Shown piece after piece: positions 51,867 to 61,728 of a stretch of 64,000 nt of DNA (position 1 is its first letter; the number at the start of each line of letters is the position of its first letter). The stretch is taken from NCBI RefSeq assembly GCF_036983985.1, contig NZ_JALAHQ010000004.1:1-64000 (forward strand), read 5' to 3'. The notes beneath the pieces were generated by a model. It made no database searches, had not been told where the DNA came from, and saw nothing but the letters and a program-made list of their open reading frames with translations. A program made the position numbers and the translations under genes. This stretch comes from Alishewanella metallidurans (lineage in GTDB: Bacteria; Pseudomonadota; Gammaproteobacteria; Enterobacterales; Alteromonadaceae).

Positions 51867-53753
51867 ATGGCTGACTGGGGTACTGAAAAAGCACGCTCTA
51901 TCTATAACGTAGCGGTATGGAGTGAAGGGTATTTTGACGTCAACACCGATGGTGATTTGGTTGCTTATCCAGATATGGATCATAGCAAAAAAGGCATCAG
52001 CTTTCCTGAGCTTACCGCGCGCTTTAAAGAAGAAGGCTTAACTCTGCCGGTGCTAGTACGCTTTACTGATATTCTGCAGCACCGTGTAGATACATTAATT
52101 AAGTCTTTTCAACTGGCGAAAGCCGAAAAAGAGTATCAAGGCGAGTATACGGCGGTTTACCCCATTAAAGTTAACCAACAGTTTTCTGTAGTAAAACGTT
52201 TAATTAGCCATGAGAGCGGTAAAGTAGGCCTTGAAGCCGGCAGTAAGCCGGAGCTTATGGCTATTTTGGGTGTAACTGAAACCCCACTACAAATTGTTTG
52301 TAACGGCTATAAAGACAGCGAGTTTTTACGCTTAGCGACTATTGGCCAAATGATGGGTCACACCGTTTATGTGGTAGTAGAAAAACTGTCAGAGCTAAAA
52401 ACCTTGCTGCGCGAAATTGATAACCTAGGCACCGCACCACGCATTGGTATTCGTATTCGCCTCAATTCAGTAGGTAAAGGTAAGTGGCAAAATACGGGCG
52501 GTGAAAAAGGTAAGTTTGGTTTGACGGCCACGCAAGTACTGCAAGCTATTGATATACTGCGCGATGCCAATAAGTTGGATTTATTGCAGTTAGTGCATTT
52601 TCATATTGGCTCACAAATTGCCAATATCCGCGATATTCATAATGCTATTCGTGAGTGCGCTCGCCATTATGCCGAATTGCGCACCTTAGGCGTGCCTATT
52701 ACAACGGTAGACGTTGGTGGTGGTTTAGGTGTGGATTACGAAGGGTCGAAATCGCGCTCAGCGTGTTCAATGAACTACACGATGTACGAATATGCTCGTA
52801 ACGTAGTGAATGGTTTAAAAGAAGTGTGCGACGAGTACGACTTACCGCACCCGAACATTATTACTGAGTCTGGCCGCGCCATGACAGCACACCATGCCGT
52901 ATTAGTAACGGATGCGATTGATATTGAACGTGCACCCGGCTTAGTAAATTTACCTGAGCCAAGCGAAGACTCGCCAATGGTAATTTTAGGTTTGTGGGAA
53001 GCTTACCAAAATGTAACACCGCGCACCGCTATAGAGGCTTATCATGATGCAGTGCATTACTTTACCGATGCCCATGCGCAGTATGTACATGGTTTACTTA
53101 CGTTAAAAGATTGGTCGCTACTAGAGCAAATTTACTTTGCCACTATTAACAAAGTAAAAGCTAACCTAGATATGACCGCACGGTCACATCGCTCAATTCA
53201 TGATGAACTGAATGAAAAGTTAGCGGACAAGTTGTTCGTTAACTTCTCACTATTTCAGTCAATGCCAGATGCGTGGGGTATTGATCAGCTGTTTCCAGTC
53301 ATGCCATTAGAGCGCATGAACGAGCCGCTTGATCATCGCGCCATTATTCAAGACATTACTTGTGACTCAGACGGGCAGCTTAAAAGTTATGCCGATGGCA
53401 ACGGTATAGAACCTAGTTTGCCACTACCACTATATAAAGAAGACGAGCAATATTTGCTTGGTATGTTTATGGTGGGCGCGTACCAAGAAATTTTAGGTGA
53501 TCTACATAACTTATTTGGCGACACTGACTCAGTGCACGTTGAACTAACCGAAGACGGTGGCTATAAGCTTACTAATAGTATTAAAGGTGATACCGTAGCA
53601 GATGTACTGCGCTATGTGCAATTTGACGCTTTAAAACTGATTGCATCGTACACTAACCAGCTAGCTAAGTTAGATATGGCCGACAGCAAAAAAGATGAAC
53701 TGTTAGATGAATTAAAAGCTGGCGTTTATGGTTACACCTATTTTGAAGATTAA
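51867..53753 (+). CDS. speA: Biosynthetic arginine decarboxylase
   Basis: 628 residues, the usual size. PLP-dependent, decarboxylates arginine to agmatine. The PLP lysine is in TAVYPIKVNQQFSVVKRL near 93-110; VDVGGGLGVDYEGSKS near 286 and ESGRAMTAHHAVLVTD near 335 are fold signatures, and a C-terminal CDSDGQL stretch near 495 holds the second active-site Asp. AAGGA precedes ATG. speB is not in this window. Confidence 0.97.
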   Translation: MADWGTEKARSIYNVAVWSEGYFDVNTDGDLVAYPDMDHSKKGISFPELTARFKEEGLTLPVLVRFTDILQHRVDTLIKSFQLAKAEKEYQGEYTAVYPIKVNQQFSVVKRLISHESGKVGLEAGSKPELMAILGVTETPLQIVCNGYKDSEFLRLATIGQMMGHTVYVVVEKLSELKTLLREIDNLGTAPRIGIRIRLNSVGKGKWQNTGGEKGKFGLTATQVLQAIDILRDANKLDLLQLVHFHIGSQIANIRDIHNAIRECARHYAELRTLGVPITTVDVGGGLGVDYEGSKSRSACSMNYTMYEYARNVVNGLKEVCDEYDLPHPNIITESGRAMTAHHAVLVTDAIDIERAPGLVNLPEPSEDSPMVILGLWEAYQNVTPRTAIEAYHDAVHYFTDAHAQYVHGLLTLKDWSLLEQIYFATINKVKANLDMTARSHRSIHDELNEKLADKLFVNFSLFQSMPDAWGIDQLFPVMPLERMNEPLDHRAIIQDITCDSDGQLKSYADGNGIEPSLPLPLYKEDEQYLLGMFMVGAYQEILGDLHNLFGDTDSVHVELTEDGGYKLTNSIKGDTVADVLRYVQFDALKLIASYTNQLAKLDMADSKKDELLDELKAGVYGYTYFED

Positions 53754-53780
53754 GGTAAACTAATTACTGATCCGATGTGT

Positions 53781-53814
53781 TAACAGCAGGCTTGCCTGCT
53801 GTTATTATTTTTAC
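53781..53814 (+). terminator. Intrinsic terminator after speA
   Basis: TAACAGCAGGC and GCCTGCTGTTA, a long perfect stem with a 2-nt loop as written (4 nt when the last pair opens), then TTATTTTT. Confidence 0.85.
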
Positions 53815-53855
53815 GGTACCGTAATTTATAGCGGTTACACATATCAGGTATTATT

Positions 53856-54749
53856 ATGCTGAATTTCTTACCCCACCCTGTTACGGGTACGCTGTCATTA
53901 CTGCTTTACATTGCTAATACTTTATTTTGGTTTGTACCAATTATGCTGTTAGCTCTATTAAAATTGACACCTATTACTCGCTGGCAAAGCTGGATGACCT
54001 ATCTATTAGATGCGTGCGCAGTCGCGTGGATCAGTGTTAATAACTTTACTACTCGCCTATTTACACGAATTCATTGGCAGGTATCTGGGCTAGAAAAACT
54101 GTCACGAAAAGACTGGTATTTGGTGTTGGCAAACCATCAATCATGGGCTGACATTTTAGTATTACAAAATGTGTTTAATCGTAAAATTCCATTTATTAAA
54201 TTTTTTTTGAAAAAAGAATTAATTTACGTGCCTTTCTTAGGCCTGTGCTGGTGGGCGTTAGATTTCCCATTTATGAAACGCTACAGCAAAGCCTTTTTAC
54301 AGCGTAACCCCCATTTGCATGGCAAAGATATTGAAACTACTCGTAACGCTTGTCGTAAATTTGCCTTTAAGCCTGCAGCGATTATGAATTTTGTCGAAGG
54401 TACTCGCTACACGCCACAAAAGCATCAACAGCAACAATCACCTTATACAAATTTACTAAAACCTAAGGCCGGCGGAGCAGCCTTTGTGCTGGGTGCAATG
54501 GGTGAGCAATTGCATAAAATTCTTGATATTACTATTTGTTATCCTAAAGGTACGCCCAGTTTTTGGGATTACATCTCCGGCAAAGTTCGCGATATCACTG
54601 TCCAAATTAATATTATTCCCATTACTCCAGAGCTATTAGGTGATTACAATGACAGCCAGTACCGAGAACGGTTTCAGCAGTGGATCAATCAACTATGGCA
54701 GCGCAAAGATCAGCAACTACAAGAATTAAAACCGGGAGTTAAGCGGTAA
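53856..54749 (+). CDS. PlsC-family acyltransferase, YihG-like (first of pair)
   Basis: 297 residues. N-terminal membrane segment(s), then NHQSWADILVLQ (NHx4D box) near 93, FIKFFLKKELIYVPFLGLCWWALDFPFMKR and NFVEGTRYTPQKH (FxEGTR box). Likely acylates lysophosphatidic acid or another lysophospholipid at the inner membrane. Its stop overlaps the next start by one base. Confidence 0.88.
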   Translation: MLNFLPHPVTGTLSLLLYIANTLFWFVPIMLLALLKLTPITRWQSWMTYLLDACAVAWISVNNFTTRLFTRIHWQVSGLEKLSRKDWYLVLANHQSWADILVLQNVFNRKIPFIKFFLKKELIYVPFLGLCWWALDFPFMKRYSKAFLQRNPHLHGKDIETTRNACRKFAFKPAAIMNFVEGTRYTPQKHQQQQSPYTNLLKPKAGGAAFVLGAMGEQLHKILDITICYPKGTPSFWDYISGKVRDITVQINIIPITPELLGDYNDSQYRERFQQWINQLWQRKDQQLQELKPGVKR

Positions 54750-55678
54750 TGTTAAGTTTTTTACCTGGTTGGTTATTACTACCTTTTAGCTTAAGTTTAT
54801 TTGCTTTAAATTTAGCCTTATGGGGACTGTTAGTTACACCTCTGGGTATTATTAAACTCGTGCTACCATTTAAAATAGTGCGCCGCCTAACTGCGTTTGG
54901 TGGCAAAGGCTGCTACCGCGGCTGGACGCTATTTAACACTGCTTTAATTAATGTATTTAACAACGTTAGTTGGCAAATACAGGGCGCTCAAGCCTTAGAT
55001 CAGCACAGCTGGTATTTGCTTATTTCTAATCATAAAAGTTGGTTAGATATTCCAGTAGTGAGTCGCGTTGCACATCGACGGATCCCTGAACCAAAATTCT
55101 TTTTAAAAGACGAGCTTAAATGGTTGCCCTTTTTAGGCACAGGCTGTTGGGCGCTCGATATGCCATTTATGAAACGCTACAGCGCAGCGCAATTGGCAAA
55201 AAAACCGCAGTTAAAAGGTAAAGACATAGAAACCACGCGGCGGTCGTGTCAAAAATTTAAAACGGTACCTACAACTATTATCAATTTTGTTGAAGGTACC
55301 CGTTTTACCGAGCACAAGAAATTACACAAACGCAGCCCGTTTCAGTTTTTACTGCCGCCTAAAGCCGGCGGTATTGCTTTTACCTTGGCAAGTATGGGCG
55401 AACAGTTCGATGCTCTGTTAGATTTCACTATCCTTTACCCCGATAATCAGCAGCACGCAGCATTAGACATGCTAATGGGTAAGTTAAAACGCATTGTGGT
55501 GCATGTAGATACGTTACCAATAGATGAAAATGTTATTGGTGACTATTTTAACGACGAATCGTTTCGTCAACGTTTTCAACTCTGGCTTAATCAGCGCTGG
55601 CAGCGCAAAGAGCTGTGGATCACGCATTATTATCAAGCTAATAGCACAAGGGAACCTTCGGAGCAATTACCATGTTAA
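54749..55678 (+). CDS. PlsC-family acyltransferase, YihG-like (second of pair)
   Basis: 309 residues, clearly a duplicate of the previous gene: NHKSWLDIPVVSR (NHx4D), FFLKDELKWLPFLGTGCWALDMPFMKR, GKDIETTRRSCQKF and NFVEGTRFTEHKK recur in the same order. Divergence suggests an old duplication and possibly different acyl or lipid choice. It overlaps the start of the MscS-type gene by 7 bp. Confidence 0.88.
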   Translation: MLSFLPGWLLLPFSLSLFALNLALWGLLVTPLGIIKLVLPFKIVRRLTAFGGKGCYRGWTLFNTALINVFNNVSWQIQGAQALDQHSWYLLISNHKSWLDIPVVSRVAHRRIPEPKFFLKDELKWLPFLGTGCWALDMPFMKRYSAAQLAKKPQLKGKDIETTRRSCQKFKTVPTTIINFVEGTRFTEHKKLHKRSPFQFLLPPKAGGIAFTLASMGEQFDALLDFTILYPDNQQHAALDMLMGKLKRIVVHVDTLPIDENVIGDYFNDESFRQRFQLWLNQRWQRKELWITHYYQANSTREPSEQLPC

Positions 55679-56886
55679 ACGATTTCTTAATTACACTAGC
55701 ACAGCTGCTTATGCTGCCTGAGCAGTGGCATAACACCTTTATTTTTAGCTGTAATATCATTATTGCCATTACTGTCTTTTTTCTTAGTTTTATACTCGGA
55801 CGTATTTGGATAAAGCCGATACTGGCACATATTTTAGATAAACTAGACGGCCGCCTGACTTATGAAACGGAAACAGAGCGGCGCAAGTTGTCCAGTTATA
55901 TTACCCACTTACTGCCACCACTGGTATTACAAATGTTAATGCCGTTACTCTTTACCCAGTATCCACAATTATCTGCTGGGCTAAGTGTACTAATCTGGTT
56001 GTACTTGTATGTGTTTATTGGTTTAGTAGTTGCTGCTGTAATCGACTTTATTGCCAAAACCTACTCATTATTAGCAACTAATCCCACTATTCCTTATCAA
56101 GGCATCGCCCAGTTATTAAAATTATTAAGCGTTATGCTGTTTGGTATCTTAATTGTTAGTACCGCCTTAAATAAGTCGCCTACTTTATTGTTAAGCGGTT
56201 TAGGCGCGTTAACTGCAGTGCTGTTATTGGTATTTAAAGACGCCATTCTCGGCTTTGTAGCCAGTATTCAAATTGCGGTTAATAACATGGTAAATGTGGG
56301 CGACTGGATTGAAATGCCTAAATACGGTGCCGACGGTGACGTAGTGGAAATTGCCTTAACCACTGTAAAAATTAGAAACTGGGATAAAACCATCACTACC
56401 GTGCCTACTTATGCACTTATTTCTGACTCGTTCAAAAACTGGCGCGGCATGCAACAATCAGGTGGCCGACGGATTAAGCGAGCAATTAACATTGATATTA
56501 ATACCATTCGCTTTATTAATGCCGAAGAGCTAGAAAAACTAGGCCAACAGCAACAACTGAAAGATTTTTTTCAGCTGCCCGATATTAAAACTTTGCTACA
56601 CAGCAACGACGTAACTAACATTGCCTTATTCCGGCATTATGTGCGTTGGCGTTTAACCTTAAATAAAAACATTAACCAAGAAATGACTTTAATAGTACGC
56701 CAGTTACAACCAACAGAAGTAGGCTTGCCGGTAGAGATATATTGTTTTAGTGCTGATAAGCAATGGGCAAACTATGAGGGCATTCAAGCCGATATCTTTG
56801 ATCGGTTATTTGCTATTTTGCCGGTATTTGATTTAGCGGTATTCCAACGCATTAGCTCACGGCAAGAAATGGTAGTAAGGCATTAA
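55672..56886 (+). CDS. MscS-family mechanosensitive channel, YbdG-like
   Basis: 404 residues. Five membrane segments, near 19-40, 74-92, 98-122, 144-163 and the pore helix near 168-195 with SGLGALTAVLLLVFKDAILGF, then the beta domain VGDWIEMPKYGADGDVVEIALTTVKIRNWDKTITTVPTYAL. The DVVEIALTTV stretch is the MscS_2-type signature; long cytoplasmic C-terminus as in YbdG. Placed third in a run with two lipid acyltransferases. Its stop overlaps the convergent methyltransferase by 4 bp. Confidence 0.9.
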   Translation: MLNDFLITLAQLLMLPEQWHNTFIFSCNIIIAITVFFLSFILGRIWIKPILAHILDKLDGRLTYETETERRKLSSYITHLLPPLVLQMLMPLLFTQYPQLSAGLSVLIWLYLYVFIGLVVAAVIDFIAKTYSLLATNPTIPYQGIAQLLKLLSVMLFGILIVSTALNKSPTLLLSGLGALTAVLLLVFKDAILGFVASIQIAVNNMVNVGDWIEMPKYGADGDVVEIALTTVKIRNWDKTITTVPTYALISDSFKNWRGMQQSGGRRIKRAINIDINTIRFINAEELEKLGQQQQLKDFFQLPDIKTLLHSNDVTNIALFRHYVRWRLTLNKNINQEMTLIVRQLQPTEVGLPVEIYCFSADKQWANYEGIQADIFDRLFAILPVFDLAVFQRISSRQEMVVRH

Positions 56887-58073
56887 CGCTGCTTTGTAGC
56901 GCTAAGCAGCAAGTTACGCGGCGTGATCTGGTAGTTACATAACTGGGTCACGCTGACATCATAGCCATGTTGCTGCAAATATAAGGCTCTATCTAATACC
57001 AGCCAAAGTTCTAATGGGCGGCGAAACAAATGCCTTACTAATTCTATGCGCTGCACCAACGCAGCGCGTTTTGTGCCACGCTGTAAATATAGTGCCCAAT
57101 CAACCTCTGCTGGCAACCGCAATTGATGCTGCTGCGCCGCCCATGCGGCAAAATTGGCAAACTCGCCACTAAACCAATGCTTAGCCACTGACGCTAGCGG
57201 GCGATACTTTTTATCAGCGCTAATATCGGCGCGTAACTCGTCATAAGCTAGGCGCCACAGCACCTCGGTAAACCTTAACTTTTCAATCCGTTCACCCGCC
57301 GTTACTTGGCCTTGTACTACCAGCTTTAAATCATCTTTACTTAGCTGCAAATTAAGCTGCGTACCAATATTGGACATTGGCTGGTACTGCACTTCGCTAA
57401 TCAAGTGATAACAACAAGGTACTAATTGCAGTTGTTGGCAACCATGCTGTACTGCTTGTTGCAGCATGGAAATATGTAACTGGCCACAAGCATGCAGCGC
57501 AACAATGTGCTGCTGGCTATGTAGTACGTTATTCAGCGGCGCTGTTAGTACATCCGCACAAACAAATTGCTGCGCTATGTGGTGTTTTTCTGCCAGCGCG
57601 GCACCGTCATCACAGAGCTGTTGTTGCCACTCAATGCTAGTAACTGCTTGGCCAAAGCGATGTGCCAGCATACGGCCTAAATGCCCTTTACCTGCGCACC
57701 ACTCCAGCACAGGTAATTGGCTAGGACGCCATTGCCGGCATACGGCATCAATTTGCTCTAGCTTGCGCCCAGCAATACCATTTTCTAACCAAAAAGGCAT
57801 TGCGCTTAGTGCAGTATCATTACTTGGTAAGCTAGGCAACTTAGCTAACTGATACAACTGTGGAAAGAGATCAGCAAAGTATTGCTGTTGTAATTGGCTA
57901 CTTTGATCAATTGCGTTAACTTGCTCGGCATTAAGTGACAACAAGCGCTGTATTAAGTCTGGCTGCTGCCATGGTAAGACGTCACAAGTAAAAGGTAGCA
58001 GCTGCCAATAAGGCTTATATTGTTGTAGCACAGCGCTTAATTGCTGAAACTGCTGCACTAAAGAATTAGCCAT
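56883..58073 (-). CDS. SAM-dependent methyltransferase
   Basis: 396 residues, Gln-rich. The SAM-binding core is VLEWCAGKGHLGRMLAHRFG near 138-157 and TSIEWQQQLCDDGAALA, followed by LHACGQLHISMLQQAVQHGC and VPCCYHLISEVQYQPMS near 218-234, resembling the Methyltransf_32 group that includes rRNA or tRNA-modifying and glutathione-S-transferase C-terminal-like methyltransferases. Target not identifiable. Confidence 0.8.
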   Translation of the reverse strand: MANSLVQQFQQLSAVLQQYKPYWQLLPFTCDVLPWQQPDLIQRLLSLNAEQVNAIDQSSQLQQQYFADLFPQLYQLAKLPSLPSNDTALSAMPFWLENGIAGRKLEQIDAVCRQWRPSQLPVLEWCAGKGHLGRMLAHRFGQAVTSIEWQQQLCDDGAALAEKHHIAQQFVCADVLTAPLNNVLHSQQHIVALHACGQLHISMLQQAVQHGCQQLQLVPCCYHLISEVQYQPMSNIGTQLNLQLSKDDLKLVVQGQVTAGERIEKLRFTEVLWRLAYDELRADISADKKYRPLASVAKHWFSGEFANFAAWAAQQHQLRLPAEVDWALYLQRGTKRAALVQRIELVRHLFRRPLELWLVLDRALYLQQHGYDVSVTQLCNYQITPRNLLLSATKQR

Positions 58074-58204
58074 AAATAACTGTCACCATTTTGTTAACGC
58101 CAAGCTTGAGTTTTATAGTAAGGCCGTTTGTAACAGTGCTATGATAGTTTATACCGCCAGCCACACCAGCAATTTATTACCGCTGCTCGTACTCAGGAAT
58201 ACAC

Positions 58205-58591
58205 ATGACAAAATTAGAACGTATTATGCACGTAGAGGACGACCTTTCCATTCAGCAGGTAGCAAAAATTGCTTTAGAAGCCGTTGGCGGCTTTACCGTT
58301 TTTACTTGTAGCAGCGGCCAGCAAGCATTAGCCGAATATCCATTAATCACGCCACAACTTCTTTTGCTAGACGTAATGATGCCTGGCATGGATGGCCCTA
58401 CTACCTTAAAAAAATTGCAACAGCAATATGATTTAACCAAAGTACCAGCAATATTTATGACGGCAAAAGTGCAAGACGCTGAAATAGCATCGTATAAAAT
58501 GCTTGGAGCGGTAGCTGTGCTAGTAAAACCATTTGACCCAATGACATTGTCAGACCAAATTCGCCAGATTTGGGCCGACTTTCACCACTAA
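58205..58591 (+). CDS. Single-domain response regulator
   Basis: 128 residues, receiver only. Acidic pair in IMHVEDDLSIQQVAK, phospho-Asp in LLLLDVMMPGMDGPTTL near 57, switch Thr in PAIFMTAKVQD and Lys in VLVKPFDP. No output domain, so it acts by protein contact, like CheY-type regulators. Histidine kinase partner not in the neighbourhood. Confidence 0.92.
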   Translation: MTKLERIMHVEDDLSIQQVAKIALEAVGGFTVFTCSSGQQALAEYPLITPQLLLLDVMMPGMDGPTTLKKLQQQYDLTKVPAIFMTAKVQDAEIASYKMLGAVAVLVKPFDPMTLSDQIRQIWADFHH

Positions 58592-58596
58592 CTCGG

Positions 58597-59442
58597 TTAA
58601 TACAACAAACTGTATAACTTACGACGATAGTGGCTAGCTACAGCATCCCCTTTGGGCAACGCCGCTAAAATATCTAAATACAGTTTTTTACTGGCACCAA
58701 AATTAAGGTCCTGTAGCAATATACTCAGCAATAATGCCAGCGCCTCTTCACTACGCTGCACCGCCTGATACTGCACGGCTAATTGTTCTTTTACTTCATT
58801 ACTATCTGGCGTGGCCGCCAACGCAGCTTCTAACGCTTGAATTTCTGGCGTATCTGCCGCTTCTTTTGCTAGCTCTAACTTGGCAACAACCGACTTATAT
58901 AAGCTATCTTGCTGGGCTAATTTAATTTCACCTAATAAGCTTTCAGCTTGCGTTAGTTGACCCAAACCAATTGAGGTATCAGCTAGCCACAGCTTTATTT
59001 CAACCCGTTCTGGTGCCAGAGCTAATGCTTCTTTTAGTAACGGATAAGCGCCAGCATAATCTTGAGCCGCCAATAGCTGCTCAGCTTGAGCCAGCAAGTT
59101 ATCTTCTGGTTTGGGTAAATACGCGGCCAACTTAGCACGAATAGCTTGCTCAGTTTCTACGCCAGCAAAGCCATCAACTGGTTTGCCGTCTTTAATCATC
59201 ATTACTGTTGGTAACGATTGCACGCCAAACTGCATGGCTAAATCAGGCTCTTTATCACAGTCGACTCTGGCTAATAACAGCTGTTGCGGATACTGTTGAA
59301 CTATTCGCTCTAGTACTGGGCTTAGCTGCAAGCAGCCCTCACTACGCGTTGACCAAAACTGAAATAACACCAACTTTTGCATAGAAATATCTAGCACTTC
59401 GCGAGCATTATTAAGCGACACATCAACAATAAATTGTGACAT
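58597..59442 (-). CDS. cnoX: CnoX/YbbN-like thioredoxin-fold co-chaperone
   Basis: 281 residues. The N-terminal thioredoxin domain has FQFWSTRSEGCLQLSPVLERI, with SxxC in place of CGPC as in E. coli CnoX, followed by LARVDCDKEPDLAMQFGVQSLPTVMM. The C-terminal region from about 115 carries TPR-like repeats (LAQAEQLLAAQDYAGAYPLL and others). CnoX protects proteins from chlorine stress and hands them to GroEL. Confidence 0.9.
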   Translation of the reverse strand: MSQFIVDVSLNNAREVLDISMQKLVLFQFWSTRSEGCLQLSPVLERIVQQYPQQLLLARVDCDKEPDLAMQFGVQSLPTVMMIKDGKPVDGFAGVETEQAIRAKLAAYLPKPEDNLLAQAEQLLAAQDYAGAYPLLKEALALAPERVEIKLWLADTSIGLGQLTQAESLLGEIKLAQQDSLYKSVVAKLELAKEAADTPEIQALEAALAATPDSNEVKEQLAVQYQAVQRSEEALALLLSILLQDLNFGASKKLYLDILAALPKGDAVASHYRRKLYSLLY

Positions 59443-59610
59443 AAAACAAATCCTGTACTGAGTAGCTAATAAACCTATTACTTAGCAATATGTGGGCTTA
59501 AGTGCACCTTTGCAACCCTTATTAAACCTGATGTAAAGTCGTGGTAACTCTGCCTCTGGTATTACTCGGGGTGAGAAAACGCTAGCGCTTTAGTTCAGCA
59601 TATTGGCTAG

Positions 59611-60849
59611 CTAAATTACACCGCTAAACCACAGTAAAAATAGCAGCGCAAAGCCACTTAGGTACAATAAGCCCGCCCAGCTGAGCAACCTAAGTGGCCA
59701 GCTCAGCGTTATTGCGCCGTTGCCACGCATTAAACTGTAATTTAGCCAGGCAAATATCGGCGTGGTTAAAAAAGCTAAAGTCATAGCAAAGGTTAGCATT
59801 GGTGCCAGCGCAGCTTTAAAAAATAGTATCACCGCCATACCACAAGCCGCCTGTGCCAGTAACCAATAGTGTAATGCTGCCTTATGCGTTATCCAACCTA
59901 GCTGCGAAAACGACGCATGTAAGGTGCGCGCATAACCATCTAATACGGTAATAGTAGTACCAAACATACATAAGAAAGCGATCAACGCAACTAATGGCCG
60001 TGCCCAGTCACCAATGGTACTGGCATACATATCCATAAGTTGCTGGGCAAAAGCACCACCCGCCAAGGCAATACTTTGCTCGTTACCATATTGCACCAGC
60101 GCACCCAGCGATAAAAATACCAACGCCAATCCAGCGGTAAGCCAATAGCCTAAGTTAAAGTCGAGCAACCCCTGTTTACGGCTAATAGGCATATCTCGTT
60201 GTTTGGCTTGTAACCATAACGAGCTAATAGCAGAAATCTCGATTGGCGCAGGCATCCACCCCATTAGTGCAACTAAGAAGCCTAAACCAGCTAATGTCCA
60301 TGGCGACGGGCCAATATAACCAACCGGTGCTTGCGCGCCATTTAATACCGCAATAATGGCGGCAATAACGGTGCTAACCGTTAACAGCAGCATAATAACC
60401 TTGGCCACGTTATCTAGTGCTTTGTAATGGCCCAGCAGCAAAATAAATAAGCAACTGCCTAAGATTAACCAGCATAATAAAACCACTGATAAATTACCCG
60501 GCAGCGCATATTGCAACAAGCTCGCGGTAAGCAGTAACACGCCGGCAGTATTAACCACCGCGGCAATAATATTTAACACAATAAAACTATAAAAATAGCC
60601 CCGGCCTTTGCGCTGATAACCCATTAATAGGCTTTCTTGCCGCGTTAGCGTGTATTCAACACCAAAGCGAAAAAACGGGTATTTAAGCACATTAACTAAT
60701 AAAATTAGCCACGCCAACTGCCAGCCAAACAACGCGCCAGCTTGAGTAGATGCCACTAAATGCGAGCCACCAATAGCGGCGGTTGCCATTAAAATGCCAG
60801 GGCCAAGTGCTTGAATGCGGCTGCGCCAAACTGGTATTGCTGCTTGCAT
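59611..60849 (-). CDS. Nramp-related divalent metal transporter, atypical
   Basis: 412 residues, about 11 membrane segments. The family start LGPGILMATAAIGGSHLVAS in TM1 and MGWMPAPIEISAISS in TM6 align with Nramp, but the metal-binding Asp-Pro-Gly-Asn of TM1 reads A-I-G-G and the Met-Pro-His of TM6 reads Met-Pro-Ala. The substrate may therefore differ from Mn/Fe. LGHYKALDNVAKVIML near 145 is a typical loop. Stand-alone, with no MntR-like site noticed. Confidence 0.8.
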   Translation of the reverse strand: MQAAIPVWRSRIQALGPGILMATAAIGGSHLVASTQAGALFGWQLAWLILLVNVLKYPFFRFGVEYTLTRQESLLMGYQRKGRGYFYSFIVLNIIAAVVNTAGVLLLTASLLQYALPGNLSVVLLCWLILGSCLFILLLGHYKALDNVAKVIMLLLTVSTVIAAIIAVLNGAQAPVGYIGPSPWTLAGLGFLVALMGWMPAPIEISAISSLWLQAKQRDMPISRKQGLLDFNLGYWLTAGLALVFLSLGALVQYGNEQSIALAGGAFAQQLMDMYASTIGDWARPLVALIAFLCMFGTTITVLDGYARTLHASFSQLGWITHKAALHYWLLAQAACGMAVILFFKAALAPMLTFAMTLAFLTTPIFAWLNYSLMRGNGAITLSWPLRLLSWAGLLYLSGFALLFLLWFSGVI

Positions 60850-60999
60850 CGGGTTATCACTAAAAGAGTATTTCTATTGTGCCCCAGCTTAGCGAAAGCC
60901 TTAGCTAAATACTATCCAGCGCCGGTTTTTTCTGTTCAGCATTGGCAAGTTCAGCCAGATATTCCATACTGGTGCACGCACTATAATTAGGAGGCTCGC

Positions 61000-61266
61000 A
61001 TGAGCGAAGAGCTACTCGACCAAGCAATGCTATTTGAAGTGGTAGAAAACCAATTAGCCGACAATTACCCAAAACAAGTAACTGAAACACTAATGCGGTT
61101 AAGAATGAAAAGCCACAGCAGAGAGCAAGCCATAGAGCTAATTGCCTGCGCTTTGGCGCCAGAAATGATTGATGTAATAGAGCACCAACAAGACTTTAAC
61201 CTAGAGCGCTATGTTGCTCATTTAGCATTACTACCAGAAACCCCATGGCTTGGAGATGACGCATGA
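61000..61266 (+). CDS. Small hypothetical protein (88 residues)
   Basis: Strong binding site TAGGAGG 6 bp before ATG. Helical acidic protein, EVVENQLADNYPKQVTETLM and AIELIACALAPEMIDVIEHQ, no TM or Cys motif. I recognise similarity only in a general way to small soluble proteins of Alteromonadales. Its stop overlaps the following GNAT gene by 4 bp (ATGA), so the two are translated together. Confidence 0.75.
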   Translation: MSEELLDQAMLFEVVENQLADNYPKQVTETLMRLRMKSHSREQAIELIACALAPEMIDVIEHQQDFNLERYVAHLALLPETPWLGDDA

Positions 61267-61511
61267 CCGATATTACAATTAGCCACCAGCCGGAACAACA
61301 ACGCTTTGTGCTAACCCAAGGCAACGCTGAAGCCGTGCTGGACTACACACTAAATGGCAGCAGTATTAATTTTCATCACACCTTTGTACCACCCGAATTT
61401 CGTGGCAAAGGCTTAGCCGAAAAGCTTGTGCGTCACGGTTTGGCCTGGGCCAACACACAACAATATCAGGTACATGCCAGCTGCTCTTACGTGCAACGGT
61501 TTTTGCGTTAG
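61263..61511 (+). CDS. Small GNAT (YjdJ-type) acetyltransferase
   Basis: 82 residues, the minimal GNAT core: VLDYTLNGSSINFHHTFVPPEFRGKGLAEKLVRHGLAWA with the R-G-K-G acetyl-CoA loop near 46, and C-terminal VHASCSYVQRFLR, the YjdJ signature. Shorter than the usual 90-95. Coupled to the 61000 gene, target unknown. Confidence 0.88.
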   Translation: MTDITISHQPEQQRFVLTQGNAEAVLDYTLNGSSINFHHTFVPPEFRGKGLAEKLVRHGLAWANTQQYQVHASCSYVQRFLR

Positions 61512-61539
61512 CGATGCCACCACGTATCAGAGTAGGCAA

Positions 61540-61563
61540 AGGCATTATGTCAAAATAATGCCT
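61540..61563. other. Nine-base-pair hairpin upstream of the nor genes
   Basis: AGGCATTAT (61540-61548), loop GTCAAA, ATAATGCCT (61555-61563), an exact inverted repeat without T run. It may be a weak terminator for the GNAT gene or a binding site for a regulator of the nor operon. Confidence 0.45.
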
Positions 61564-61728
61564 CCAGTTATCGCTATAAAGTAGTGATCTACCTTGTGGG
61601 CCGCCATCAACGAACGGCTGAGATCTAGCACAGCCCAATGTAAACAATTTGTTTTATTCTTTCTAGTTTCTTGAACAATACTTGTTGCCTGCTACCCTTA
61701 ATGCAAAGAAACCATTTGAGTTTGGGTT

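Noticed and set aside
61660..61728. FNR or NsrR site before the nor genes
   Set aside because: TTGAACAATACTTG and nearby sequence do not match TTGAT-N4-ATCAA or the NsrR palindrome well enough.
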